Assembly (NCBI RefSeq): GCF_016107395.1
Contig: NZ_JAAIKO010000049.1
Coordinates: forward strand, 1-54,550
Origin: Streptomyces fildesensis
Lineage (GTDB): Bacteria > Actinomycetota > Actinomycetes > Streptomycetales > Streptomycetaceae
Direction: 5' to 3'
Length of the DNA: 54,550 bases
Shown: positions 1 to 8,372 of the stretch, piece by piece
Numbering within the stretch: position 1 is the stretch's first letter
Layout: each line of letters begins with the position of its first letter
Translations under genes and position numbers: made by a program
The notes under the pieces: generated by a model
Database searches by the model: none
The model's input: only the letters and a program-made list of their open reading frames with translations
Told to the model about the DNA's origin: nothing

Positions 1-19
1 ACGACCCAAAGCCGCCTAA

Positions 20-241
20 TCACACCCGGCCAACGTTCCTGGACAACGCACTAGCCGACTCCGGGCCTCCGAACAAGAAGTCGCACGTATCTGGGCCGAG
101 AACGCTCCAATCAACTGGCGCCAGGCGTCTCCGCTGGCCGGAGTGGATCCTGCCATGGGCGAACGGGTCCGACGAAAGCTCCATCGACTCGGCGAGGAGA
201 TCGTGGTGCGAACCAAGTCTCAGATTCCGAAGGCGAACTGA
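20..241 (+). pseudogene. 3' remnant of an element-borne CDS, unrecognised
   Basis: An open frame with strong G/C third-position bias ends in a TGA at 239-241 that overlaps the ATG of the next gene. Its last 55 residues are basic and read like a helix-turn-helix-type C-terminus (a segment GVDPAMGERVRRKLHRLG near residue 42). The same frame has a TAA at 17-19 and no good start codon follows, so this is either the end of a gene with a frameshift near position 20 or a decayed gene. I do not recognise the family. Coupling to the next small membrane gene suggests one transcript of the integrative element. Confidence 0.4.
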
Positions 242-435
242 TGGAGAGGAACGTCCGGGCTCCGGAACCGCTGCTGAGCCTGCGCGCCGCGGTGGTGTTC
301 TTGATCAGTCTGCAGACCGCCGTGGCCGCGGGGTTCCTCACCTATGCCGCCCACAGCCCACTGGCCACTGCTGTACTGGCCGGCGGCGCCGCCTTCGGCG
401 TCACAGTCGCCTTCGGGCACTCGATCATCGGCTGA
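241..435 (+). CDS. small hydrophobic membrane protein of integrative element
   Basis: This encodes 64 residues with two predicted transmembrane stretches (about residues 13-36 and 40-60) separated by a short polar turn, and almost no soluble part. The ATG overlaps the TGA of the upstream frame, so translation is probably coupled. Small two-helix proteins are common in actinomycete integrative conjugative elements, where some take part in plasmid spread (Spd-type proteins), but there is no motif here that proves that role. A chromosomal small membrane protein is the alternative. Confidence 0.55.
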   Translation: MERNVRAPEPLLSLRAAVVFLISLQTAVAAGFLTYAAHSPLATAVLAGGAAFGVTVAFGHSIIG

Positions 436-570
436 CGGCCCTGAGCGGACCGGCGGAGCCCCTTCCGATGGGGGGACCTCCGGTGTACTCAACGCGTCCG
501 ACCCGTCCAACCTCGGCGAGCAGGGCATCTCCGTGCTGCGAGACGATCAGTAACCTCCGGGAGGGGAAGC

Positions 571-930
571 GTGACGACCGTCTGGATCATGCGGAAGAAC
601 AAGGACACCACGGGCGAAAGGAGCGTCCTGGTCCGGGCGGACGCCATCACCTACCTGAGCGCCAACGAGCACCAGGTCCGCACCACTGAACTCGGCTCGG
701 ACAACATCACGCTACTGGCCGACGTCAGCGACGGCGGCCCCAACGCCCCGCTGCTGCCGGAAGGCTTCAACGTCGACCTGCTGTTCGCGATCAGTTCGGC
801 GCGACGGGACGCGCGTGACGCGACCGACGACCCGGATGAGGAGGACCGCGTCCTGATGGCCCAGCTCGAAGAAGGGGACTGGGTCTGGAAGACGTTCAGG
901 CCCTCCGGGCCCGAGCCGAAGGCTTCCTGA
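571..930 (+). CDS. hypothetical protein, 119 aa
   Basis: The frame starts at GTG 571 behind a clear ribosome binding site (GGGAGGGGAAGC directly upstream) and ends just before a hairpin terminator. The product is soluble and acidic (an Asp/Glu-rich stretch DDPDEEDR near residues 91-98). The N-terminal part, about residues 1-65, has alternating beta-like hydrophobic residues and reads as a small beta-rich domain. No membrane segment or signal peptide is visible. I do not recognise a family. It lies 135 bp beyond the 64-aa membrane gene, in the same direction, and is probably element cargo. Confidence 0.6.
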   Translation: MTTVWIMRKNKDTTGERSVLVRADAITYLSANEHQVRTTELGSDNITLLADVSDGGPNAPLLPEGFNVDLLFAISSARRDARDATDDPDEEDRVLMAQLEEGDWVWKTFRPSGPEPKAS

Positions 931-945
931 CCCCACACGGCACGC

Positions 946-977
946 GAAGCCCCGGGACCATGAGGACCCGGGGCTTC
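946..977 (+). terminator. hairpin terminator after the 119-aa gene
   Basis: GAAGCCCCGGG at 946-956 pairs perfectly with CCCGGGGCTTC at 967-977 across a 10-nt loop. It starts 15 bp after the stop codon of the upstream gene. There is no T tract, as is usual in Streptomyces. Confidence 0.75.
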
Positions 978-999
978 GCTGTGCACGTGAACATTGGTT

Positions 1000-1245
1000 C
1001 AACGACCCGAGCCTGGCCACGTCACCGGCTCCGGGTACCGCTCCCGTCCGCGGCTCGTTCGTCGGTGCCAAGCGGACCCACGACGGCTCGCCGCTCTGCA
1101 GGCGGGGCAGCGTCGTGGCGAACATCGAGACCGCGATGCCGTCGACGTCGGCGGGCGCCTCCAGGCGCCGCTGCAGCAGGTGCAGGGGCGGGAACCGGTC
1201 GCTGCGGGTGTACCGGTAGATGCGACCAGAATGAGAACGTGCCAC
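1000..1245 (-). pseudogene. coding remnant on minus strand, unrecognised
   Basis: From GTG 1245 down to about 1000 this frame has nearly uniform G/C in third positions and a natural amino-acid composition (for example the stretch RIYRYTRSDRFPPLHLLQ at residues 8-25), which the plus-strand frames here do not have. Beyond about 1000 the frame runs open through the terminator hairpin and into the antisense of the 119-aa gene, where its composition is not protein-like. It therefore looks like a gene truncated at its 3' end. No convincing ribosome binding site precedes it. It sits 24 bp below the Abi-like gene in the same direction. Family unknown. Confidence 0.35.
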
Positions 1246-1269
1246 CCAACGTGAGAAGCCTGGCTGGTA

Positions 1270-2214
1270 TCAGCGTCGGCGGATGGCACCAGCAGAGAAC
1301 CAGCGCACCAACACTGTGGCGATGTCCACGGCCATGCGGGCCTGCTCGAGAGTCTCTTCCGGGATGGCCTGCTGGCTCCCGTGGCGGCTGACTTGGCCGT
1401 CCCACAGCATCGACATCATCGACCGGACGGTTTCCAGCCCTTCGACGTCGGTCCTTCCCGGCACCGCGACCTCCAGCTGGGGACCGATCTGCAGCAGCGC
1501 GCCGAGCATCGTGCCCAGGGTGGCCTTGTGGTTATTCGGCTCCAAAGTCGCCTGAGCTGCGGACTCGACAGCCTTGATCGCGTCGCTGTACGCGCGCACA
1601 GGATCCGAGCGCAGGGCATAAGCCGCGTGGTACGCGCGGCGGAGCTGGACACCGGCGGAACCACGGTTGGGCTGCTCGGCGGCGTGGATAGCGGCGCCCA
1701 CCAGCGCGGCCACCGTCCTGTCGACCCTGCGCATCAGAGCGCGGCCATCGGTACGGATGGTGTAGGCCGACCGGCCGTCGTCGAGCAGCTGCTGCAGGGG
1801 GGAGCGATACTTGGTGAACGTCATCTGGCCCATGACGTCAGCCATCGTTTCGAATGCGGTGGGTTTCGACGCTCTCGGCAACGTCCGCACCGTCGGAATG
1901 GAGCCCGTGGGCAGCAGGTTGAGGGTCGCGTCGACGACGTCGAGCAGCTTCTCGGTGGGCGTGAACCAGGCGAGGAATTCGATGTCGTCGATGTCATTGG
2001 AGGGCTCGAAGGCGGGGTTGGGGTCACGGACCAGGTCGCAGCGGAGCAGCAGGCGCTGCTCGGACACCGAGCTGTCGCGGACCGTCTCCTCGATCCACCC
2101 GCGCAGAGCCGTCTCCAGGGCGGCGGGCACATCGTCCCGCAGCGGCTGGTCCGCGCCCTGGCGTGTAGAGAGTGGAGTCCAGATGTTGGTCACCCGACTA
2201 ACGGTAGGGGTCAT
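1270..2214 (-). CDS. Abi_C/HEPN-like protein, possible abortive infection factor
   Basis: The product has 314 residues, soluble, no signal peptide. The N-terminal half (to about residue 180) is not recognised. The C-terminal part resembles the abortive-infection C-terminal domain (Abi_C): a helix carrying DAIKAVESAAQATLEP near 211-226, a segment ATLGTMLGAL near 231-240, and a WDGQVSRHG segment at 271-279, where a basic residue next to His is typical of these HEPN-related folds. The canonical Rx4-6H RNase motif is not clearly present, so catalysis is uncertain. Position inside an integrative element fits a phage-defence cargo gene. The family assignment is from pattern recognition only; the alternative is an uncharacterised hypothetical. 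Confidence 0.5.
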   Translation of the reverse strand: MTPTVSRVTNIWTPLSTRQGADQPLRDDVPAALETALRGWIEETVRDSSVSEQRLLLRCDLVRDPNPAFEPSNDIDDIEFLAWFTPTEKLLDVVDATLNLLPTGSIPTVRTLPRASKPTAFETMADVMGQMTFTKYRSPLQQLLDDGRSAYTIRTDGRALMRRVDRTVAALVGAAIHAAEQPNRGSAGVQLRRAYHAAYALRSDPVRAYSDAIKAVESAAQATLEPNNHKATLGTMLGALLQIGPQLEVAVPGRTDVEGLETVRSMMSMLWDGQVSRHGSQQAIPEETLEQARMAVDIATVLVRWFSAGAIRRR

Positions 2215-2228
2215 CGCCGTTCATCCGC

Positions 2229-2931
2229 ATGCTAATTCGGCTTGAAGTACCAGCTGTGGCGGGCGGACGCGGCGCAGCCCAGGGCCGGTTCCGGGGCTCA
2301 CGCCCCACAGCCGGATCCCGCGCCCCTCCACACCCCCGAGTGCAAGCCACGAGCCCGCCGAACCGCGGCGATCGCTTGGCAGCGCTCCTGCCGGACGTCC
2401 GCGATGATGAGCCGGACGGTCAAGGGGGGCAGATGGCGGGTCTGGGATGGGAACAATGGGCTTCTGCAGGTATCTCCCCCGCGGACCTACCCGACGGCTG
2501 GGGGTGGAACTGACCCGGCCGTCCGGCCGTGGCCTGGGTGGCGACGGCGTCGACTACGCCGCCGCACTGCGCGATGGGTTCACAGTCCCCGTCGAGGGGG
2601 GCAGAGGGTCCTACTGCGCCGCCGTAAACAGCCGTGGCACCGAGCCGCGCCCCACTCCACAGGCTCGTCCTACCTACCGTTCGTGTCCGAGTTCCCCTTC
2701 GGGCTGTGGATCGTCACCCTCGTTCCCGCCGGCGACGAAGACAGCAAGGGATCGAACTGGCACCAGAAGATCTGGCGCCAGGTACCGGCCTGGTGGGCGC
2801 TGGGCCCGCAGGGCCGCACGGCAGCCGCCCTCATAGCCCGCATTGAGCGGGCCGCATGGCAGGAGATCCTCGCCATGCGTCGTTCATATAACCAGGCGTG
2901 GCCGTCCGGCTATCAGGATCGCGCCTGGTAA
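2229..2931 (+). pseudogene. frameshifted coding remnants
   Basis: Protein-like segments occur in three different frames in succession. One ends at the TGA near 2513 with a tail containing WEQWASAGISPADLPDGW. A second covers about 2530-2630 (DGVDYAAALRDGFTVPV). A third ends at TAA 2929-2931 with residues such as PFGLWIVTLVPAGDEDS and an Ala-rich C-terminal helix. None of them alone has both a good start and protein-like sequence throughout. This fits one or two small element genes broken by indels. I do not recognise the family. Confidence 0.4.
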
Positions 2932-2952
2932 GAAGCCAGGGACCTCGCAACG

Positions 2953-3263
2953 TTGGCCAGCCACACCACGCCGAGATCCGCGCTGATCTCCGCGCTGATC
3001 GGACACGCCGAAGACGCCCTCGACCGAGCCGCACGCTCCCACGGAAAGAAGACGAAGGCCTTCTCTAACGAGCAGAAGACCACAGCCTTCGCAGCCGCCG
3101 CCCTGGCCGTCGAAGACCTCTCCCCCGAGCTCGCCCAGCGGCTGCTCGGCCCCCTGCGGCTCTCTCTCGGCGACGTTCACACCTGGCCCCGTCCCTTCAT
3201 GGGCCGGCAATCTGTAGCACCCTGGCTCTCGCACTCAAGGAGACACTCGGCAAAGTTCTATGA
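2953..3263 (+). pseudogene. small helical protein gene with apparent frameshift
   Basis: From TTG 2953 the frame gives a helical, Ala-rich protein (for example FSNEQKTTAFAAAALAVEDL at residues 37-56) that remains protein-like to about nucleotide 3190. It then becomes Arg/Ser/His-rich. A neighbouring frame gives a natural C-terminus (STLALALKETLGKVL) ending at TGA 3261-3263. A single indel near 3190-3210 would join the two. It begins 21 bp after the previous remnant, same strand. Function unknown; part of the decayed element. Confidence 0.35.
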
Positions 3264-3638
3264 ACACTCAGTGGACCAACGAGCACCGAGCTCTTCAACC
3301 GCTCGCTGCCCCGCAGCCCGAAGGATCGTCAGCAAGGCAGCGCCGCATACACGGGCTGCGTGCCGACCGATGAACTGCGCGACGGGATGCATCGCGGATC
3401 AACCAACCACCCTCGTGGGACCTTGGGCAGAGTTTGAGACCCTCGGCTACGCCAAGGTCCCAGTAATTGTCAGGCCAAGTGGGGTTCCGATGGCTCACCT
3501 GCTCTAGAGTCGGATACCCGATACCGCCTTCCTCAGAAATTCGCAGGGGCGAGGTTGTCGGAGCCATCCGTCCCCACGGTGACCGTGGTCGGGGCACAGT
3601 GCGACAGACGCGAAAACGACGCTGCGCGAGGCGAGCAC
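3264..3638. other. gene-free stretch inside the element
   Basis: No frame here combines a start, a ribosome binding site and protein-like composition on either strand. The base composition is less biased than in the flanking genes. I see no perfect repeat, no tRNA-Pro 3'-end copy and no strong hairpin. Confidence 0.5.
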
Positions 3639-3896
3639 CTATTCGGCCCGGTTGAGGGTGGACTCCTCCGCCGAGTGAGCGATGCCAAGGACCCGGAGCA
3701 TGTCTGCCGTGACCACGCGGTAGGCGTTGCCGAGCTTCAGCACCCGGCATGGGTAGGTCCCTCGCTTCGCGAGGACGTAGCCGGCGGAGCGTCCCAGGGC
3801 GAAGGCGCGGTTGGCGGTGTCCAGGTCGATTGCCGCGGGGAGCCTCAGAAGCTCATCCCGGGTGGCGGGGCCTTGGAGCGTGACCTGTGTGCTCAT
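3639..3896 (-). CDS. excisionase-like helix-turn-helix DNA-binding protein
   Basis: This 85-residue protein has the layout of the MerR-like/AlpA HTH domains found beside actinomycete integrases: a leader (residues 1-25), then IDLDTANRAFALGRSAGYVL as the helix-turn-helix (about 23-42), then a winged segment ending in YRVVTADMLRVLGI (58-71). Such proteins usually act as recombination directionality factors (excisionases), bending DNA at the attachment site. It is divergent from the XRE gene at 3987 with a 90-bp shared promoter region, an arrangement that allows joint repression. An alternative role is a simple transcriptional regulator. Confidence 0.75.
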   Translation of the reverse strand: MSTQVTLQGPATRDELLRLPAAIDLDTANRAFALGRSAGYVLAKRGTYPCRVLKLGNAYRVVTADMLRVLGIAHSAEESTLNRAE

Positions 3897-3986
3897 GATG
3901 TTCTCCGCTTCGATCGGCCCGCCTCGTGGGGAGGAATTTGTACCATGGAGTTGCAGCTACACATTCTGGCAGCATAAATTGTCTCC

Positions 3987-4631
3987 ATGAAGCCCTTGGA
4001 TTGGTCAGCACAGCTCACCGCCCGGGTCGCCACGGCGATCCGCGGCGCCCGCAAGGCCGCGAAGCTCACTGTTGCGGAGCTGGCAGAGGGCTGTGCGGCT
4101 CTTGGTCTGCCCGTGGCGGGCACCACGATCACCAACTTGGAGAACGGCCGGCGCCACTCGGTGGATCTGGCCGAATTCCTCGTCCTCGCAAGGGTGTTGG
4201 GCATCCCGCCGATCATCCTGCTGTACCCCCTCGGCACGGCGGGCACCGTGGAGGTGATGCCGGGCGAGGAGGTATCGACGTGGGATGCGGCAGCGTGGTT
4301 CACCGGCGAGGAGCCCATCGCCACGGCCGCTGCCCAGGGCACGCCACGCGACCTTCTCGACACCTTCCGGTCTCACAGCGATGCTGTCGCCGCCGCACGC
4401 GTGTCGACGAATCTCGCGAAGGACAGGCGGCAGAAGGCGAACGTCACCCTTGATCCCGCCCGGCGCGAGACCCTTCTGGAAACGGCCGCCGGCTACGAGC
4501 AGCTCGCCTTCGACGACTGTCGCGAGCTGCACCAGTTCCGCTCGACGATGCGCGAGCGTGGCCTCATGCCGCCGGCCTTGCCTGCCGCGCTTGCCTTCAT
4601 CGACGACATCGACTCCGGGAAGGCCAAGTGA
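3987..4631 (+). CDS. XRE-family repressor-like regulator
   Basis: The product has 214 residues with an N-terminal Cro/CI-type helix-turn-helix (about residues 10-78: VATAIRGARKAAKLTVAELA, then TTITNLENGRRHSVDLAEF as the recognition helix and following helix). The C-terminal two thirds are helical and unrecognised, with no S24 peptidase motif, so it is not a classical LexA-like self-cleaving repressor. It starts at ATG 3987, divergent from the excisionase-like gene and 182 bp upstream of the integrase in the same direction. Inference: it controls excision and integration functions of the element. Confidence 0.8.
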   Translation: MKPLDWSAQLTARVATAIRGARKAAKLTVAELAEGCAALGLPVAGTTITNLENGRRHSVDLAEFLVLARVLGIPPIILLYPLGTAGTVEVMPGEEVSTWDAAAWFTGEEPIATAAAQGTPRDLLDTFRSHSDAVAAARVSTNLAKDRRQKANVTLDPARRETLLETAAGYEQLAFDDCRELHQFRSTMRERGLMPPALPAALAFIDDIDSGKAK

Positions 4632-4813
4632 ACCGCTGCCCGGGCCCCGCCCGTACACGAGCGGTTACACGGTCACGGGCATGAGCTGGCCGCCGCACAT
4701 ATGAACCCACGCTTCAACACGTCCACCCCTTCACGCGAGCGGCGACCACACCACAGCCGTGCCCCACCTGGCGCGGCTGCCGTGGCCGTACATCTCAGCA
4801 CCAGGGAAGAGAC

Positions 4814-6013
4814 ATGAAGGAACCCATACGCAAGATCACCCACAAGGACGGGCGCAGTCGCTATCGGCTTGTCGTGGACATCGGCCACGACGCCGAGGGA
4901 AAGCGGCAGCAGCTGACCCGGACCTTCGATACCAAGAAGGATGCCGTCACCGAACTCTCCCGCATCCGGCATCAGCGCGACGCCGGCACCTACGTCGCAC
5001 CGAGCAAGATGACGCTCGGCGACCTTCTCGACATTTGGCTCAAATCTGCGACACGTGATGTCGAGGAGGGAACAGCCTCCAACTACGCCAACGCCATCCT
5101 TCCCGCCCGCGTCCACTTGGGACACAAGGCGCTCCAGGAGCTGAGGGAGGAGGACATCGAGGGCTTCATCGACTGGATGGTCACCAGCGGACGGCGGCGT
5201 GGCGGGAAACCGGGCAGCGGTCTCGGGATCCGGGCCGTGCGTCTGACGTTGGGAAGGCTGCGGGCGGCGCTGACCCTCGCCGTGCGGCGCGGGCTGGTCG
5301 TGCGAAATGTCGCCGAGCACGTCACCGTCTCGCGTGAGGCGAGGCTCAAGGCGACCGCCCTCAAGGTGTCCTGTCCCCCGTGGAACGAAGTGGAGGTCAA
5401 GGCGTTCCTGGAGGCGATCAAGGACGATCGGCTGTTCGCCGCCATGATGCTGGCACTGATCGCCGAGCGCCCCGCGGAGGTGTGCGGAGCGCGTTGGGCC
5501 GAGGACGTCGATCTCGATGACGCCGAGACCATCTCCGTCGGCAACACCCGGACCATCGTCTACGACCGGAGCCTGGCGAAGGGCGAGCGCAACAAGGTGG
5601 TGGAGAAATCCACCAAGACGGAGGCGGGCAAGCGGACGCTTCCGTTGCCGGCGCCCGTCCTGAAAGCCCTCAAGGCGTTCCGTGATCTGCAGGCCAAGGA
5701 GAAGGCTGCGGCCGGCGCCACTTACGAGGACAGCGGCTACGTCCTCGTGGACGAGTTGGGGCGCCCGTGGAAGACGGACAAGCTCCGGCGGGAGGCGTAC
5801 CGGTTGATGAAGCAGGCGGGCGTGCGCAAGGTCCGGCTGTACGACGCGCGGCACGCGTGTCTGTCGTGGATGGCGAACAACGGCGTGCCCGACACGGTGG
5901 TCTCGGCCTGGGCCGGGCACAGCGACCTGTCGTTCACGAAGAGGTTCTACGTGCATCCCGATCCGCAGAGCCTCAAGGCAGGTTCGGAAAAGCTGGTCGA
6001 ACTGCTGGGCTGA
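4814..6013 (+). CDS. tyrosine site-specific integrase
   Basis: The product has 399 residues, normal length for a phage/AICE integrase: AP2-like N-terminal arm-binding region (about 1-55), core-binding SAM-like domain (about 60-160), then the catalytic domain. Visible catalytic residues are Arg219 (in AERPAEVCGARW), a Lys in the TKTEAGKR loop, Arg346 of the second box (YDARHACLSWM, where the usual His of HxxR is Tyr343), His369 (AGHSD) and the nucleophile Tyr379 (FYVHPD). The ATG follows a good ribosome binding site (GGGAAGAG). The stop lies 118 bp from the 3' end of the tRNA-Pro gene, the expected layout for an element integrated there. It looks functional. Confidence 0.95.
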   Translation: MKEPIRKITHKDGRSRYRLVVDIGHDAEGKRQQLTRTFDTKKDAVTELSRIRHQRDAGTYVAPSKMTLGDLLDIWLKSATRDVEEGTASNYANAILPARVHLGHKALQELREEDIEGFIDWMVTSGRRRGGKPGSGLGIRAVRLTLGRLRAALTLAVRRGLVVRNVAEHVTVSREARLKATALKVSCPPWNEVEVKAFLEAIKDDRLFAAMMLALIAERPAEVCGARWAEDVDLDDAETISVGNTRTIVYDRSLAKGERNKVVEKSTKTEAGKRTLPLPAPVLKALKAFRDLQAKEKAAAGATYEDSGYVLVDELGRPWKTDKLRREAYRLMKQAGVRKVRLYDARHACLSWMANNGVPDTVVSAWAGHSDLSFTKRFYVHPDPQSLKAGSEKLVELLG

Positions 6014-6052
6014 TGCCGGCGGAAAACGGATGTGAGAAGTTGTGAGACGCAC

Positions 6053-6074
6053 GCCCTTGAAAACGATCAAGGGC
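6053..6074 (+). terminator. hairpin after the integrase
   Basis: GCCCTTGA (6053-6060) pairs with TCAAGGGC (6067-6074) across a 6-nt loop, 40 bp after the integrase stop. A second overlapping inverted repeat (AGGGCC/GGCCCT) follows. It probably terminates the integrase transcript before it runs antisense through the tRNA gene; it could also end the tRNA transcript, which comes from the other strand. Confidence 0.6.
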
Positions 6075-6131
6075 CCCGTCTCACCGAAGTGAAACAGGGC
6101 CCTGACCTGGGCTTGAAGCCCGCATGCACCG

Positions 6132-6205
<74 letters not shown>

Positions 6206-6386
6206 GTGCTCGGTCGTTCTGGGGTTGTTTCCCCGGGCTGACCGCGCATGAGAACAATACCGCACTTGGGGCGGTGTCTGCTCACGCCTTTGGGTCGGTG
6301 GGGCGATCTTGGTGGGGAGGGGGGTGGGGGGAAGTTTGAGTAGGTGTACTCATGTGGCGTGGGCCACAGTTGTTCAGGCTGGGGGC

Positions 6387-6677
6387 ATGACGAATCCGAT
6401 TCAGCAGCAGACGACGGCGGCGTACTTCGCGCAGGCGGCCATTTCGTTCGGGATCGCGCTGGGGAGCATGGGGCTGGGGGTGGCGTACCTGCCGGTCGGG
6501 GCTTGGGTGCGGGCGTTTCTGGGGGTGGGGCTGATGTATTTGGTGACCTCGGCGTTCACGCTGGCCAAGTGTGTGCGGGACCGGCAGGAGGTGGGGCAGG
6601 TGGTCAGCCGGGTGGATCAGGCGCGGCTGGACAAGCTGCTCGCGGAGCATGATCCGTTCCGGGTGGACGGTGTCTGA
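6387..6677 (+). CDS. YiaA/YiaB-family inner membrane protein
   Basis: The product has 96 residues with two transmembrane helices (about residues 14-36 and 39-60) joined by a short loop, matching the YiaAB domain (AYFAQAAISFGIALGSMGLG, then a conserved Lys-Cys-Arg-Asp after the second helix). The C-terminal 30 residues are charged and cytoplasmic. I chose ATG 6387 rather than the upstream GTG of the same frame because the upstream 26 residues are not protein-like and the family starts here. Function of the domain is unknown. First chromosomal gene beyond the tRNA. Confidence 0.8.
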   Translation: MTNPIQQQTTAAYFAQAAISFGIALGSMGLGVAYLPVGAWVRAFLGVGLMYLVTSAFTLAKCVRDRQEVGQVVSRVDQARLDKLLAEHDPFRVDGV

Positions 6678-6755
6678 GGCCGGGCCGCCGCGGGCGGGCG
6701 GGCGTTTCCGGGGTGGGGGCCGGGGCAGACGCCCGTCCGACGAGGGAGGTCGGGC

Positions 6756-7601
6756 GTGGATGCTTCGATACGGCGGGCCAGGACTGCGGGCCGGGCCGCG
6801 GCAGGCGGTAGTGCGGTCGAGTGGGCGGCACGGTGGGGGATCGCCACGCGCGGCGTGATCTACGTACTGATCGGCGCGCTGGCGATCCAGGTCGCCTTGG
6901 GTGGGAACGGGAAGCAGGCCGACCGCGGCGGCGCCGTCGAGCAGATCGCCGGGCAGCCGTTCGGCAAGGTCATGGTGTGGGTGGTCGGGCTCGGGCTGGT
7001 GGGCATGGCGCTGTGGCGGCTGTCCGAGGCGCTCTTCGGGGCCGCCGGGCCCGACGGGCACAAGACGTCGAAGCGGCTCGCCTCGGGCGGGCGCTTCGTG
7101 TTCTACGGGCTGGCCGCGTATTCGGTGATCGCTTTCGCGCTGGCGAGGACCGCCTCCGAGGGCGCAAGCCAGGGCGGATCGAGCGACCGGCAGTCGAAGG
7201 ACTGGACGGCGAAGGTGCTGGACCTGCCCCTGGGCCAGTGGCTGGTGGGCATCGCCGGGGTGGCGCTCGCCGCGGCCGGTCTGTGGATCGTGGTCCGGGC
7301 CTGGCAGCGGAAGTTCCGTAAGCATCTGAAGGTCGGCGAGATGTCCCGGCGGACGCGTCAGGTGGTCGAGTTCCTGGGGGTCGCCGGCGGGGTCTGCCGG
7401 GGCGTCGTCTTCGCGACGGCCGGCGGGTTCGCCGTGGCGGCGGCCGTGAAGTACGACCCGGACCAGGCCAAGGGGCTCGACGACACGCTGCGGTCCTTCC
7501 GGGAGACGCCGGCCGGGCCCTGGCTCCTGGTGGCCATCGCGGTGGGGCTCGCCCTCTTCGGCGCGTTCTCGTTCGCCATGGCGCGGTGGCGCAAGCTCTG
7601 A
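6756..7601 (+). CDS. DUF1206 membrane protein
   Basis: The product has 281 residues with six predicted membrane spans arranged as three pairs, as in DUF1206 proteins where the two-helix unit is repeated three times. Each repeat opens with an Arg-Gly segment before the helix (GIATRGVIYVLIGAL near 29-43, ASGGRFVFYGLAAYS near 109-123, and GVCRGVVFATAGG near 211-223). The GTG start follows GAGGGAGGTCGGGC. The role of the family is unknown. It lies 78 bp after the YiaAB gene in the same direction and a strong terminator follows. Confidence 0.85.
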   Translation: MDASIRRARTAGRAAAGGSAVEWAARWGIATRGVIYVLIGALAIQVALGGNGKQADRGGAVEQIAGQPFGKVMVWVVGLGLVGMALWRLSEALFGAAGPDGHKTSKRLASGGRFVFYGLAAYSVIAFALARTASEGASQGGSSDRQSKDWTAKVLDLPLGQWLVGIAGVALAAAGLWIVVRAWQRKFRKHLKVGEMSRRTRQVVEFLGVAGGVCRGVVFATAGGFAVAAAVKYDPDQAKGLDDTLRSFRETPAGPWLLVAIAVGLALFGAFSFAMARWRKL

Positions 7602-7696
7602 CGAATGTCCTAGAGATATCGGACAGGCGTCCGGCCGATCTCCGATCGGCCTTCGCAGGTCTCTGAACTGCTGTGATCTGTATTCGGCCCCTGGCT

Positions 7697-7728
7697 GCGA
7701 CCCGGTGCGGGCTTCCGCACCGGGTCGC
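7697..7728 (+). terminator. strong hairpin terminator
   Basis: GCGACCCGGTGCGG (7697-7710) pairs perfectly with CCGCACCGGGTCGC (7715-7728) over a GCTT tetraloop and is followed by TTCTG. It ends the DUF1206 transcript. A smaller perfect hairpin (GGCCGATC/GATCGGCC, 7633-7651) precedes it. Confidence 0.85.
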
Positions 7729-7897
7729 TTCTGCGTTCGCCGCCTGACCAAGGTGTACCTCTCGTGGCTGACGACCGTCAGTCTCAAGAGGGGGGTTCCA
7801 ACCCTTCTCGCGGGCGATCCGTTGGCGGTTCGCGGCCGCCAGGATGGGCAGGAAGAGCCCGATACCCAGGGCGTCACCCAGGGAAGGACCCCGCCGC

Positions 7898-8359
7898 ATG
7901 GCCACCAAGAAGCCCGTCGTCCTCGGACTCGCCGTCGGCGGCCTCGGCCTCCTCGTGGCGGCGGCGCTCACCATGCCGCAGGTTGTGGACTGGTACCAGG
8001 GGCGCCACCTGGCGGAGGCCGAGTACTCCTCGGGCAGCGAGGCCAAGAAGTCCCGGGACTCGGTTCCGCGCTGGCTGCCGGACGAGGCGACGGCCGTGAA
8101 GTACCGGATGTCGACCACGGGCGGCGACCGGCTGCTGAAGGCGACGCTCGCCGACGGGAAGCTGCCGGCGGGCTGCAAGCAAGGCGCGGGCAGCGGGCGG
8201 GCGCACCTCAGGGCCGACTGGTTCCCGAAGGGCACGGACAAGGAGGGGACCGCGGCGTGCGGGGCCTACAACGTGGTGCTCAAGGGCACCGATCTGTATG
8301 CCTGGCAGGACCACGCCGATTGGGTGAAGGCGAACCAGGCGGGCACCGACGCGCCGTAA
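7898..8359 (+). CDS. membrane-anchored hypothetical protein
   Basis: The product has 153 residues: a short basic N-terminus (MATKKP), one hydrophobic helix (about 8-27) acting as uncleaved anchor or signal, then an extracellular domain of about 120 residues with a pair of cysteines (CKQGAG near 88 and a second Cys near 118) that could form a disulfide. I chose ATG 7898, which has GGGAAGG upstream, over an upstream ATG at 7844 in the same frame because the added 18 residues would hide the N-terminal positive charge/helix layout. Family not recognised. Confidence 0.65.
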   Translation: MATKKPVVLGLAVGGLGLLVAAALTMPQVVDWYQGRHLAEAEYSSGSEAKKSRDSVPRWLPDEATAVKYRMSTTGGDRLLKATLADGKLPAGCKQGAGSGRAHLRADWFPKGTDKEGTAACGAYNVVLKGTDLYAWQDHADWVKANQAGTDAP

Positions 8360-8372
8360 TCAGACCGTATAG

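Noticed and set aside
1..6000. A second copy of the tRNA-Pro 3' end marking the element's left boundary
   Set aside because: I scanned for the T-arm and anticodon-stem words and found none, so the left att site is probably outside the window.
6282..7877. A 531-codon minus-strand frame over the YiaAB and DUF1206 genes
   Set aside because: Pro/Arg/His-dominated composition and full overlap with two recognised membrane-protein genes on the other strand show it is not coding.
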